From assembly GCA_040755755.1 (NCBI GenBank), contig JBFLZW010000050.1, positions 34,112 through 98,111 on the forward strand: a stretch of 64,000 nt of DNA, given 5' to 3'. The stretch is from a bacterium (GTDB lineage Bacteria; SZUA-182; DTGQ01). The position numbers and the translations under genes were made by a program. The notes beneath the pieces were generated by a model. The model did no database searches and was not told the DNA's origin. It was given only the letters and a program-made list of their open reading frames with translations. Positions 44,610-52,612 of this stretch are shown in pieces; position 1 is the stretch's first letter, and every line of letters begins with the position of its first letter.

Positions 44610-45004
44610 TCATAGTCGATACCTCAGTTTTTATTGACTTTTTCAAGAATAAAAATAATGAGGCGGTCGAAAAATTTACTAATATTCTGTCAATGAATAT
44701 CCCTTTTGGAATTAATGTGTTCATCTACCAGGAATTATTGCAGGGGTGCGCCTCTGAAAAAGATTATCAAAAGTTAAAAAAGTACCTGGATACGCAGACT
44801 TTTTATAAACTACATAATGGAAAAGAATCGTTCGCCCAAGCTGCAAGAATATATTTTACCTGTAGAAGGGCAGGATACACTATTAGCAGTACCATAGACT
44901 GCCTTATTGTTCAGACTGCCATAGAAAACAATTTAGCACTTTTACACAATGATTCTGATTATCGACACATTAAAGAAACCATCAAGGAATTAATCATATA
45001 TTAA
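44606..45004 (+). CDS. vapC: VapC-type PIN ribonuclease toxin
   Basis: The 132-residue PIN protein starts MIIVDTSVFIDFFK, with the first catalytic Asp at residue 4. It has the conserved Glu in FIYQELLQGC, TISSTIDCLIVQTAIENN with the third acidic position, and HNDSDYRHI with the last Asp. VapC toxins cleave tRNA or rRNA. It is coupled to vapB by the ATGA overlap. Both genes are richer in A and T than the neighbouring metabolic genes, which fits an acquired element. Confidence 0.88.
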   Translation: MIIVDTSVFIDFFKNKNNEAVEKFTNILSMNIPFGINVFIYQELLQGCASEKDYQKLKKYLDTQTFYKLHNGKESFAQAARIYFTCRRAGYTISSTIDCLIVQTAIENNLALLHNDSDYRHIKETIKELIIY

Positions 45005-45083
45005 TCTGTTTAACTACTTTAAAAAGCAAAACCCTACTACTTATGACTGCATCAAGATGAAGAAGAGATAGGAAAAGGAGCCT

Positions 45084-45612
45084 ATGGAGAGCACAGAGCA
45101 CAAGAGACCAACCCTTGACAACTCTTCACGCATCGGCATTATCAACCGGGGCGAAGCGGCTATCCGGTTTATCCGGGCGGTCAGAGAGTACAATGCTCTC
45201 TATCACACCAGCCTCACCACGGTGGCTTTTTATCTTGACATTGAGCAGGAATCGCTCTTTGTGAAAGAAGCTGATGATGTCTATCCACTGTCCAAGATAA
45301 CAAGGCTTCACCAGGGGGCATGGGTCTCCTTATCTCAACCGGGAGCTGATGCTGGAAGCACTTCTGTGCGCCCATTGCCAGGCGGTCTGGGTAGGATGGG
45401 GATTTCTGGCTGAAGACGCCGCCTTTGCCGGGATGGTTGAGGATGCGGGTCTTGTGTTTATCGGCCCTTCTGCTCAGGCTATGGCTCTTTTGGGGGACAA
45501 GATATCGGCCAAGGAACTGGCGGAGCGGGCCAGGGTTCCGATCCTGCCCTGGAGCAGGGGGCCGGTGAAAGAGCTGGAAGATGCCCGCAGGGTCGCCGAA
45601 CAGATCGGCTAG
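45084..45612 (+). pseudogene. Broken 5' part of a large acetyl-CoA-carboxylase-like gene
   Basis: The first frame from ATG 45084 gives SRIGIINRGEAAIRFIRAVREY and continues to DDVYPLSKI. The biotin carboxylase sequence then continues in another frame (QGFTRGHGSPYLNRELMLEAL from about 45301), because a frameshift lies between about 45291 and 45318. The second frame runs WVGWGFLAEDAAFAGM, FIGPSAQAMALLGDKISAKEL to EQIG. There a TAG at 45610-45612 replaces what should be Tyr before PVIVKAANAGGGRGIR. Reading resumes at once in the same frame. The ATP-grasp domain is thus split by two lesions. TAG is an ordinary stop elsewhere in the window (for example metK and flp). Confidence 0.8.
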
Positions 45613-45663
45613 CCGGTCATTGTCAAGGCAGCCAATGCCGGAGGCGGGCGGGGCATCCGGTTT

Positions 45664-48600
45664 GTGCGAAAACCGGAAGAGCTGGATACCCAGTTTGTGC
45701 TGGCCAAAGAAGAATCGCTTCGCACCGCCGGGAACGATGTGGTATTTATCGAGCATCTGGTCGTGACCGGACGGCATCTCGAAGTGCAGGTGCTGGCGGA
45801 CCGGCAGGGAAATGTCAGTACCTTTGGTGTCCGGGACTGCTCGGTGCAGCGCAGAAATCAGAAGATTATCGAAGAGCCCCCGCCTCCCCATCTCGATCAT
45901 AAGGTTATCGAGGAAATGCAGGAGGCGGCTGCCCGTCTCATCCGGGAAGCCGGGTATGAGAATGCCGGTACGGTGGAATTTCTGTACGACATGGATCAAT
46001 CACAGTTTTACTTCATGGAAGTCAATACCCGGCTTCAGGTGGAGCATCCGATTACCGAGCAGCTTTACGGTGTCGATCTGGTCAAGGGACAGCTTCTGGT
46101 GGCCCAGGGTCGGCCACTGGAGGAGGCTGTTCACAGCCCCGGGGGCAGTGCTATCGAAGTGCGCCTCAATGCGGAAGATCCGGACAGGGAATTCATTCCG
46201 GCACCTGGCAAGGTTGTGCTGTTTACCGTTCCCTCCGGCCCCGGCATCAGGGTGGATTCGGGCATCGAGCAGGGGAGCGCCATTCCGTCGGAATTCGATT
46301 CCATGATCGCCAAGATCATTGCCTATGCACCCAGCCGGAACGAAGCTCTGGCGCGGTTAGAGCGTGCTCTTCGGGAGATGCGGATCAAGATCGAGGGGGG
46401 AACGACCAACCGCGCCTTTCTGGTGGGGCTCCTGCAGTGCCCCGATATTCAGCGGGGCGGAGTACCGACGCGCTTTGTAGAAGACCTGCTGCGGGATCAC
46501 AATCCGGTCATTCGAAGAGACCGCCGGGACATTGCCCTGATAGCCTGTGCTATTGATCAGGCCATTGCGCGCTACCAGGAAGAGCTTATGCACTTCAGGC
46601 AGCAATGGAGCAGCATCGGCCAGCCCAGGGGCATATCTTCATCCCGCGGTTACGAGATTACTTTGCAGCTTTCCGGCCATACCTATGTATTCCTGGTAAA
46701 GGCACTCGGAGGCAATGTCTATCATCTGAAAATCGATGGACAACTGCTGATAGCTCAATACGTCAAACGAAACCATGAAGCAGTATTGCACTATGGCAAT
46801 CAGCGCTCCACCATTCAGATGGTGAGCCGGGATGATACTCTGCACTGTGAAATAGACGGAACCCCGTATTATATTGAAACAGAATCAAGTGACCACATCA
46901 AAGCCCCGTTCCCGGCAGTAGTTATTGCTACGGTGGCTGCACCCGGTCAGGCTGTAGAGAAAGGGGACCTGCTGCTGCAGCTTGAAGCCATGAAGATGGT
47001 CATGAGCATCGAGGCCCCGAAAAGCGGCAAAGTCAAGACCCTCCATGTCAGGGAGGGAGAGCAGGTGTATGCCGGGCAGCCGCTGATACAATTGGATACG
47101 GGTGAGCAACCTGAACCAGGGGCGGAATCGGGGGAGGAATCCAGTCATCCGAGAGTTATGTTCGATCCTCCACAACTGGATGATAGTGCTTATACCTGGC
47201 AGATCCTGGAGCGGGAGCTTCTGGCTGTTTTTCTCGGCTACGACTATGAGGGAGAAGAGGGGGCCGTTACGGCCATCTTCGAGTCCCTGGTTGATTTTGC
47301 GAGAAAGAATCCCCGGTTCCAGCAGGAGGTTATCCGCTGCTTTTTAGCTGCCCTGGAGATCTATACGGCAGTTGAGGCCCTTTTTTCCCACCGGCGGATT
47401 GAATCGGAAGGGTTTGCCGGTGCATCGAGTTTCCAGGAGTTGCTCATGCACTTTTTTATCCGCAACGACTGTCAGAAGGAGGGATTGCCGCAGGAATTTC
47501 TCGATAGTCTTGAGCGGGCCATCAGATGGTATCCGAATGGAGGGCAGAATGAACACGACCGGTTCAATCAGGCCCTGTTCCGGATTTACAAGTCACATGC
47601 TCATCTTGCGATCAAGCAGACACTGCTTGGCTCTATTTTGCGTTCCCTGAAGGAATTTCCCGATATCAGGGTATTTGGTCAGAGAGTGTCCGATTTGCTC
47701 GACGAGATCGCCCAGACTTCCCAGAATCAACTGCCTCATCTGGCGGATGCCGCGATCCAGGCACGATATTACCTGATAGACAGCATGTTCCTCCAGACCA
47801 TGAAGGAGGAGCGAAAGCAGCAGCTCGAAAGGCTGGTACTGGCATCTGTGGGGATGGACGAGAACCGGCAGGAGCGGGCCGAATTAACGGCCTCGGTAGC
47901 GAATACCGGTCATTACATGGTATTTGAGCTGGTGGCTCTGGCTCTTGATCCAGTCAGAGAGCACCGCACCCTGGCCCTGAAACTGCTTGGCAGGTATTTT
48001 AACCGTGACCGGAGATTCATTGCCGCCAGGATAGAAGAGGAAAACGGACTGCTGCTCTGTCGCGTGAGCAGCATGAAAGATAAGGAGCATCATGAGACTA
48101 TCGTGGCAGTTTCCGATAGCAAGGGCTGGGCAAAAAACGCGGACAGGATCCAAAGCTGCCTTGGAAGAGCACGGAACTTTGAAAAAGCACAATGCTCTGA
48201 AAAACCGGAGCTTATTGCGCTCATTGCAGTCGGAGGAGACCGGGATGAAGAGAAGGAGGAAATGGTTATCCAGCATCTTTACCGGCAGGTTCTCCCTGTA
48301 CGCTGGTGCTGCCTGGGACTGTTCTACGAACATACTGCCTGCTCGTATCGGACATTCACTATCGATCAGGAGGAAAAATGGCGGGAGAACCTTCATCGCC
48401 ATTCATTCAATCCTTTGTTCTACCGTGAGCTGAAATTGCATCTTTTTTCTCATTTCAATCTGAAGATACTTTCCTCCAGTGAATCGGTCTCCCTGATCTT
48501 AGCAGTAGCCAGAAACAACCAAAATGACAAGCGGCTGCTTGCCCTGGTCGATGTTCCGGAAAGCCGGGCCGAGGTTGGCGAGGACAACTCGATTGCCAGA

Positions 48601-49032
48601 ATCATTGCCTTTGACTACGCTCTCATGGAAGCGATTTACGCCATGAACGCCGAGCGGTCCAGGGGAGAAGGGCCGTGCTATCTGAATAGAATCTCGATCC
48701 ACGTTCATTCCCTGCTCACGGTGAATTTGCAGCAAATCACCGACTATGCCCGTAAACTTACCCCCCGGGGCAGGGAATTGGGGCTTGAAAAGGTAATCAT
48801 CTTTACCCGCCGCAGGAAAGAGAGTGACCGGAAAGAGAATGACCGGAGAGAGAGTGAAGGGTTTATTCATGAGTTTGAGCTTCACCTTACCAATATCTCC
48901 CAGGACCATTTTGCCCTCGATGTCTGTCCCCCGTCCACCAGGCTTCTTCAGCCGATGACCGACGATTATGTTGCCAGGATCGTCAGAGCACGGTCGAGGG
49001 TGACCCCGGATTTTTTGGGGTTAATACATTGA
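45664..49032 (+). CDS. Large biotin-dependent carboxylase: BC (C-terminal part), biotinyl domain, ACC-central-like region; carboxyltransferase missing
   Basis: This frame of 1122 codons continues the broken gene upstream. The biotin carboxylase part shows GRHLEVQVLADRQGN, DCSVQRRNQKIIEE and FYFMEVNTRLQVEHPITEQ. A linker and a biotinyl domain follow, with LEAMKMVMS and acceptor lysine at codon 444. The remaining 650 residues are helical and resemble the central scaffold region of eukaryote-like multidomain acetyl-CoA carboxylases. They end QPMTDDYVARIVRARSR, where such proteins pass into the carboxyltransferase. Here the frame stops after LGLIH, 19 bp before a dispersed repeat. It should be inactive alone, yet 3.4 kb stays open. 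It probably once supplied malonyl-CoA to the locus. Confidence 0.72.
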   Translation: MRKPEELDTQFVLAKEESLRTAGNDVVFIEHLVVTGRHLEVQVLADRQGNVSTFGVRDCSVQRRNQKIIEEPPPPHLDHKVIEEMQEAAARLIREAGYENAGTVEFLYDMDQSQFYFMEVNTRLQVEHPITEQLYGVDLVKGQLLVAQGRPLEEAVHSPGGSAIEVRLNAEDPDREFIPAPGKVVLFTVPSGPGIRVDSGIEQGSAIPSEFDSMIAKIIAYAPSRNEALARLERALREMRIKIEGGTTNRAFLVGLLQCPDIQRGGVPTRFVEDLLRDHNPVIRRDRRDIALIACAIDQAIARYQEELMHFRQQWSSIGQPRGISSSRGYEITLQLSGHTYVFLVKALGGNVYHLKIDGQLLIAQYVKRNHEAVLHYGNQRSTIQMVSRDDTLHCEIDGTPYYIETESSDHIKAPFPAVVIATVAAPGQAVEKGDLLLQLEAMKMVMSIEAPKSGKVKTLHVREGEQVYAGQPLIQLDTGEQPEPGAESGEESSHPRVMFDPPQLDDSAYTWQILERELLAVFLGYDYEGEEGAVTAIFESLVDFARKNPRFQQEVIRCFLAALEIYTAVEALFSHRRIESEGFAGASSFQELLMHFFIRNDCQKEGLPQEFLDSLERAIRWYPNGGQNEHDRFNQALFRIYKSHAHLAIKQTLLGSILRSLKEFPDIRVFGQRVSDLLDEIAQTSQNQLPHLADAAIQARYYLIDSMFLQTMKEERKQQLERLVLASVGMDENRQERAELTASVANTGHYMVFELVALALDPVREHRTLALKLLGRYFNRDRRFIAARIEEENGLLLCRVSSMKDKEHHETIVAVSDSKGWAKNADRIQSCLGRARNFEKAQCSEKPELIALIAVGGDRDEEKEEMVIQHLYRQVLPVRWCCLGLFYEHTACSYRTFTIDQEEKWRENLHRHSFNPLFYRELKLHLFSHFNLKILSSSESVSLILAVARNNQNDKRLLALVDVPESRAEVGEDNSIARIIAFDYALMEAIYAMNAERSRGEGPCYLNRISIHVHSLLTVNLQQITDYARKLTPRGRELGLEKVIIFTRRRKESDRKENDRRESEGFIHEFELHLTNISQDHFALDVCPPSTRLLQPMTDDYVARIVRARSRVTPDFLGLIH

Positions 49033-49050
49033 ATTAGCTGCTTATTATAT

Positions 49051-49150
49051 TCCTACCCCTTGAGGGGGATGTTAGGTGGGGTGATGGTTATTTTCACCCT
49101 CCTCATCGAGAAATAGGGTGCCTCTATGACAAGAGAAATGTGGAATATCT
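49051..49150 (-). repeat. Dispersed inverted-end repeat, copy D (reverse orientation)
   Basis: On the minus strand it reads TTTCTCGATGAGGAGGGTGAAAATA, CCATCACCCCACCTAAC, ATCCCCCTCAAGGGG, the same module order as copies B and E. Its outer end at 49137-49150 (ATGTGGAATATCTG) resembles the ATGGGGAACATCTG end. It lies 19 bp after the stop of the truncated carboxylase. Confidence 0.7.
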
Positions 49151-49320
49151 GCCTCTCAGCAGTGGGGTGAGTTGTATTGCCTGATTCATACTGAGCGATT
49201 ATTTTACCTCACTCTTCAGTCAAATGTTCCTTGAAATGGAATGCCTACTCCTTCACGAGATTACAATCAACTCCCAGTAGACGAGCAACCTCTGAAACAC
49301 CCATCTTCACGTCTATCTCT

Positions 49321-50262
49321 TTAGGAATTGCTCTGTATTTTACTCATGAACTCCCGATATATCTCTTCACTCAGGGATTTATTGGCATACAGCTTCTCTA
49401 ACTGTGCTTTCGCCTGCTCTAAGGTAAGGACTCCTTCACTGTAGAGGTCATATAAAGCCTGAGCCCTTCCCTCTTGTCTTCCTTTCTGAATCCCTTTTTC
49501 AATGCCTAATCCTTCTATTGTTGTAGTGATATGCGCCACTTTTATTTCCTCCTCGAATGTCTTCAATTCTTCCTGGAATTTAACTTCAAGTTCCCTCGGT
49601 AAGACCATCACCCAGTCAAGGAAGCGCAACAAGTTTATTATGTCTTCCCGACTGTATCCCTTGAGATATAAAGCCTTGGCCAACCTCTTTTTCCAATCGA
49701 GCCTGGCGTGGTCATCTTTTCGCGTTTCCAAGGTTTTAAGATGGGCCACAACGATAGTTCCAAATGGATTCTGGCTGGCCTCAAGCTCCTCTACCCTGTC
49801 TTTGTAATCAATGAGTTTGACCACAGGGAATTCAAACAAGAGCCTGAATCCCCATCGGTTGATCTCATATCGGCAGGGCCTGTAATTTTCAGCCTCGTCG
49901 GTCAGAATGGCCAGGCTGATAACCTCCTTATCATGATGGTCGAAGATGCGGTAGTTGTAGGTATACATCCTCTTCACAAAGTCGGCGTCCTGATAACCTT
50001 GGACCTCCATGTGAATCAGTAACCATTTTTCTGCCCCGTCCCTCAAGTATACTTTAACTAGCATATCGGCAAGGCGCTTACCGATCATAGAAGCCTTGAC
50101 GATCCTTTCCAGCTCCTTATCGAGGAATTCATAGCCCTTTTCCAGATTGACCTCGTCATAGATTGCTGGAAAGAAGAACGGTAGAAACTGCTTAAAGTAA
50201 ATCTCCATGGCCTCTTTCCAGCCACTGTCTGCTTCACTGTAGACAGTTTCGTCGATGGTCAT
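49321..50262 (-). CDS. Rpn-like PD-(D/E)XK nuclease family protein
   Basis: The 313-residue protein looks like the recombination-promoting nuclease / putative transposase family. It has an N-terminal region with FPAIYDEVNLEKGYEFLDKELE, the nuclease core with LVKVYLRDGAEKWLLIHMEVQGYQD carrying the acidic residues and E-V-Q motif, then FVKRMYTYNYRIFD. The C-terminal helical half ends with IEKGIQKGRQEGRAQALYDLY, typical of the family. Start ATG 50262 has GGAGGAG 9 bp upstream; the open frame reaches 50295. An element with 18-bp inverted ends begins 25 bp upstream of the start codon. Its role, mobile or defensive, is unknown. Confidence 0.75.
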   Translation of the reverse strand: MTIDETVYSEADSGWKEAMEIYFKQFLPFFFPAIYDEVNLEKGYEFLDKELERIVKASMIGKRLADMLVKVYLRDGAEKWLLIHMEVQGYQDADFVKRMYTYNYRIFDHHDKEVISLAILTDEAENYRPCRYEINRWGFRLLFEFPVVKLIDYKDRVEELEASQNPFGTIVVAHLKTLETRKDDHARLDWKKRLAKALYLKGYSREDIINLLRFLDWVMVLPRELEVKFQEELKTFEEEIKVAHITTTIEGLGIEKGIQKGRQEGRAQALYDLYSEGVLTLEQAKAQLEKLYANKSLSEEIYREFMSKIQSNS

Positions 50263-50286
50263 AAGATTGGTCTCCTCCATTAAGCC

Positions 50287-50552
50287 GAATGGCACTTACA
50301 TAAGAATTAGTAATTCTCCCGCAGAGACGCTGAGACGCAGAGGATATCATTGAAAAGTAAAAGTAAAATAAGTTCCTCCTTGTGCCTTTTTACTTTTTGC
50401 TTGCTTCCAGGCCGTTGACACATCGATATATCCCGACTTTCATCAGGACCTTGCCGGATTGGTTGTTCTCTGCGTCTCTGCAGGAGATTTTTTTTCCCTG
50501 TGTGCTTTGTGTCCTCTCTATATTATAAGCTTGGCTTATGTAAGTGCCATTC
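50287..50552. mobile_element. Candidate MITE-like element with 18-bp perfect terminal inverted repeats
   Basis: GAATGGCACTTACATAAG (50287-50304) is the exact inverse complement of CTTATGTAAGTGCCATTC (50535-50552). The 266-bp interior carries a nested inverted repeat of CGCAGAGACG type near 50331-50353 and 50468-50486 and no gene. A near copy of the end, GAATGGCACTTACCTAAG, occurs alone at 50689-50706. Size and structure fit a non-autonomous mobile element or a long palindromic unit. No target duplication was identified. Confidence 0.55.
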
Positions 50553-50752
50553 CCATTAAGCCTGCTCTCCATGCTCTGTATAGGGTTAACTACTTATAGG
50601 ACTGTGAAACACCCCTTATTGTATATATTTTAACTGATCTTTCGGATATTTACCACCAGGATATGAGGAGAGGGAGGGTATTTAACCTGAATGGCACTTA
50701 CCTAAGTACACGACGCGGGAATTACCCGGCCGGTTTGGTTCAACGACACCCA

Positions 50753-50897
50753 CCTCACCCCAACCCTCTCCCCCCACAGGCTTCAGTGGCGGACAGTTTT
50801 GGTTAGCAATTGAGCTCAGGATACCTTTGTTCTTCCTTTCCCTCTTTGAGGGCATCTCTTCTCCCTCGCCCCTGAAGGGGAGAGGGTTGGGGTGAGG
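50753..50897. repeat. 145-bp element with 21-bp perfect inverted repeats
   Basis: CCTCACCCCAACCCTCTCCCC at 50753-50773 is the exact inverse complement of the segment at 50877-50897. The interior of about 103 bp is unrelated. These ends belong to the very common CCTCACCCCAACCCTC class of intergenic palindromes of many bacteria. They differ from the 121-bp family described elsewhere in this window. Confidence 0.7.
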
Positions 50898-50963
50898 GGC
50901 TTTTTGGTAAGTAGCTTAACGTCAGAGATATTGCCCTTAAAAGGAGGGGAAGAAGTCGTTTTT

Positions 50964-51005
50964 GTTCACCCCCACCTAACCTCCCCCCTCAAAAGGGGGA
51001 GGGAT
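50964..51005 (+). repeat. Dispersed repeat, copy F (partial)
   Basis: GTTCACCCCCACCTAACCTC and CCCCCTCAAAAGGGGGAGGGA reproduce the central part of copies B, D and E. The flanking end sequences are not recognisable. Confidence 0.55.
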
Positions 51006-51195
51006 TATGAGGAGCATTCGCTCCATTATGGTGTAAAAATAGGGGGCTACCTCTGATGAACTAAACCTGTCCGCCCCTGAACCCCACAGGCTGGGGAGAG
51101 GGAGTGAAGGGGCGGATTTAACTGGCCGCGGATTTAACGCGCTGTGTACTAAGTTATGCGTATATCAAACCCATAACCTCAAATTACAGCTCCCC

Positions 51196-51936
51196 TCACC
51201 CCACCACCCTGCATTCCCCAACGTAATCCTTAAGAATCCCCTGAAATTCCAGCATCTCTTCCCGGTTATAGGGGGCTACCTTTTTCAGTTCCGGCACCAG
51301 GGGATCTTTCGGGTTAAACCCTTGCAGAACAAATCGCTTTACTCCCTTGATCTGCCGGGCAAGGTCCTGGATATCATCCTTGGTGGTCAGGGTTGGGCAA
51401 ACGGTCATTCGGAGTTCGTAGTCTATCTTTGATTGGGCTAAAATGGAAAGGCTCTTTCGGATCGGGGAGACGCTCTGGGGCACTCCTGCGCAGCGGCTGT
51501 AGCGGATATCATCCAGGGGTGCTTTCATATCCATAGCCACATAATCGAGGAGATTATCCTCAAGCAGAGCGGCGAGAACATCGGGCTTGGTGCCGTTGGT
51601 ATCTAATTTTACCGGATAGGACAGATTCCGGAAAAACCTGATCAATTGGGGCAGTTGGGGGCAGAGGCAGGGCTCTCCTCCCGAAATGACGATTCCGTCG
51701 ATCCAATCGGCAAATTCATGGAGGCGGCTGGCTATCCATTGACGGGAAATAGTGGCATAGGAGTGAGCAGCAAGAACCAGGGTGTAGTTATGGCAATAAG
51801 GACAGCGCAGATTGCATCCTGACAGGAAGATCACTGCCGAGACCTTGCCGGGCCAGTCGCTGAAAGATGTTTCTATGAATCCTTTGATTTGTCCTGCCGG
51901 GCAGGTGTTAATGGCTTTCATACCTGTTGCTTTCAT
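51196..51936 (-). CDS. nrdG: Anaerobic ribonucleotide reductase activating protein (radical SAM)
   Basis: This activase uses S-adenosylmethionine and a 4Fe-4S cluster to form the glycyl radical on NrdD. The 246 residues have the radical-SAM cysteines in SGCNLRCPYCHNY near residue 40, the SAM-binding VISGGEPCLCPQ and KLDTNGTKPD. The size (about 230-250) fits the longer NrdG-type activases of strict anaerobes. It is downstream of nrdD and a redoxin gene on the same strand. Two ATGs (51936, 51921) are possible; neither has a strong ribosome site. Confidence 0.92.
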   Translation of the reverse strand: MKATGMKAINTCPAGQIKGFIETSFSDWPGKVSAVIFLSGCNLRCPYCHNYTLVLAAHSYATISRQWIASRLHEFADWIDGIVISGGEPCLCPQLPQLIRFFRNLSYPVKLDTNGTKPDVLAALLEDNLLDYVAMDMKAPLDDIRYSRCAGVPQSVSPIRKSLSILAQSKIDYELRMTVCPTLTTKDDIQDLARQIKGVKRFVLQGFNPKDPLVPELKKVAPYNREEMLEFQGILKDYVGECRVVG

Positions 51937-52201
51937 ACCGTACTGTTATTTCTCCTGCTCTTTCTCCTACTATTTCTGGTGCTTCTCCTGCGTTACAGCC
52001 TGGTAAGCTGCGGCGGATATCCCTTGCCGGTTTTTCCCCCTGTGAGGGGGGACATTGAGGGGCTATTCGCCTGATGGGTGTCTATGTTCCCCTCACTCAC
52101 GAGCCTTCTTTCCCAAGGGTAATGTCGTGAGCTTAACGGTACTTACCAGGAAAGCCCCTCCCTCCGGCCCTCTCCCCAGAGGGGCGCGCCAGTGCCAGTG
52201 C

Positions 52202-52483
52202 CTACGGCCTGGCAGGCCGTGGGACTACCGGGCCTGCGGCCTGGCGGGCTTCTTCCAGGGTGGGGATTTTGCCCCTCCACTCGGCAACCGTGCTATCCTG
52301 GTTATCGATCAGCATGATGGTCGGGGTTGACAGGATGCCGTAAAATGCCGCTTCTGCAAGTCCTTCAGTTGTTTCAAGGTCGTGTTCTATGGTCAGGTAT
52401 CCATCGTGTGCCAGTTGATGGATAATATTTTTAGCTACCGGACATGCCGGGCAGCCTTCTTTCCAGAATAGCTTAAATTTCAT
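52202..52483 (-). CDS. NrdH/glutaredoxin-like thiol redox protein
   Basis: The 93-residue thioredoxin-fold protein has the redox pair in WKEGCPACPVAKNII (CPAC near residue 11) and the cis-proline in GILSTPTIMLID. Its place between nrdD and nrdG suggests it supplies electrons to, or repairs thiols of, the anaerobic reductase. The last residues (GPVVPRPARP) are low in complexity and run into a G- and C-rich palindromic stretch, so the true C-terminus may have been replaced. A duplicated fragment of its first codons lies just upstream. Confidence 0.8.
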   Translation of the reverse strand: MKFKLFWKEGCPACPVAKNIIHQLAHDGYLTIEHDLETTEGLAEAAFYGILSTPTIMLIDNQDSTVAEWRGKIPTLEEARQAAGPVVPRPARP

Positions 52484-52612
52484 TTCTCATACTCTCCTTC
52501 GTGCAGATAGGTCTGATTTCGGTACTGGTACCGGTTCCCGGTTTCCAGAACAGCTTACATTTCGTTCCCGATATTCTCTTGTTGCAGATAGGTCTGGTTT
52601 CGATACCGGTCC
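52461..52612. repeat. 81-82-bp tandem duplication spanning the nrdD end and the redoxin start
   Basis: The segments starting at 52461 and 52543 share TTCCAGAA(T/C)AGCTTA, ATTTC(A/G)TT and TGCAGATAGGTCTG at the same spacing (81-82 bp), with about 80 percent identity. The duplication repeated the 3' tail of nrdD and the 5' end of the redoxin gene. In the extra copy the redoxin start reads ATG followed at once by TAA, so it is a dead duplicate between the two genes. Confidence 0.7.

Larger units (their letters stand above)
50553..51195. other. Repeat-rich intergenic region before nrdG
   Basis: This gene-free stretch of about 640 bp is assembled from repeat pieces: the solo TIR-like sequence at 50689-50706, the 21-bp inverted repeat at 50753-50897, repeat copy F near 50964-51005, and further C- and G-rich palindromic scraps near 51080-51105. 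No reading frame of note. Confidence 0.5.

Noticed and set aside
45610-45612. Reassignment of TAG to an amino acid in this organism
   Set aside because: TAG ends metK, both Flp genes and others at normal lengths, so a general code change is not supported; local mutation is simpler.
50390-50572. Small minus-strand gene of 60 codons
   Set aside because: It lies wholly inside or across the inverted-repeat element and encodes no recognisable protein.
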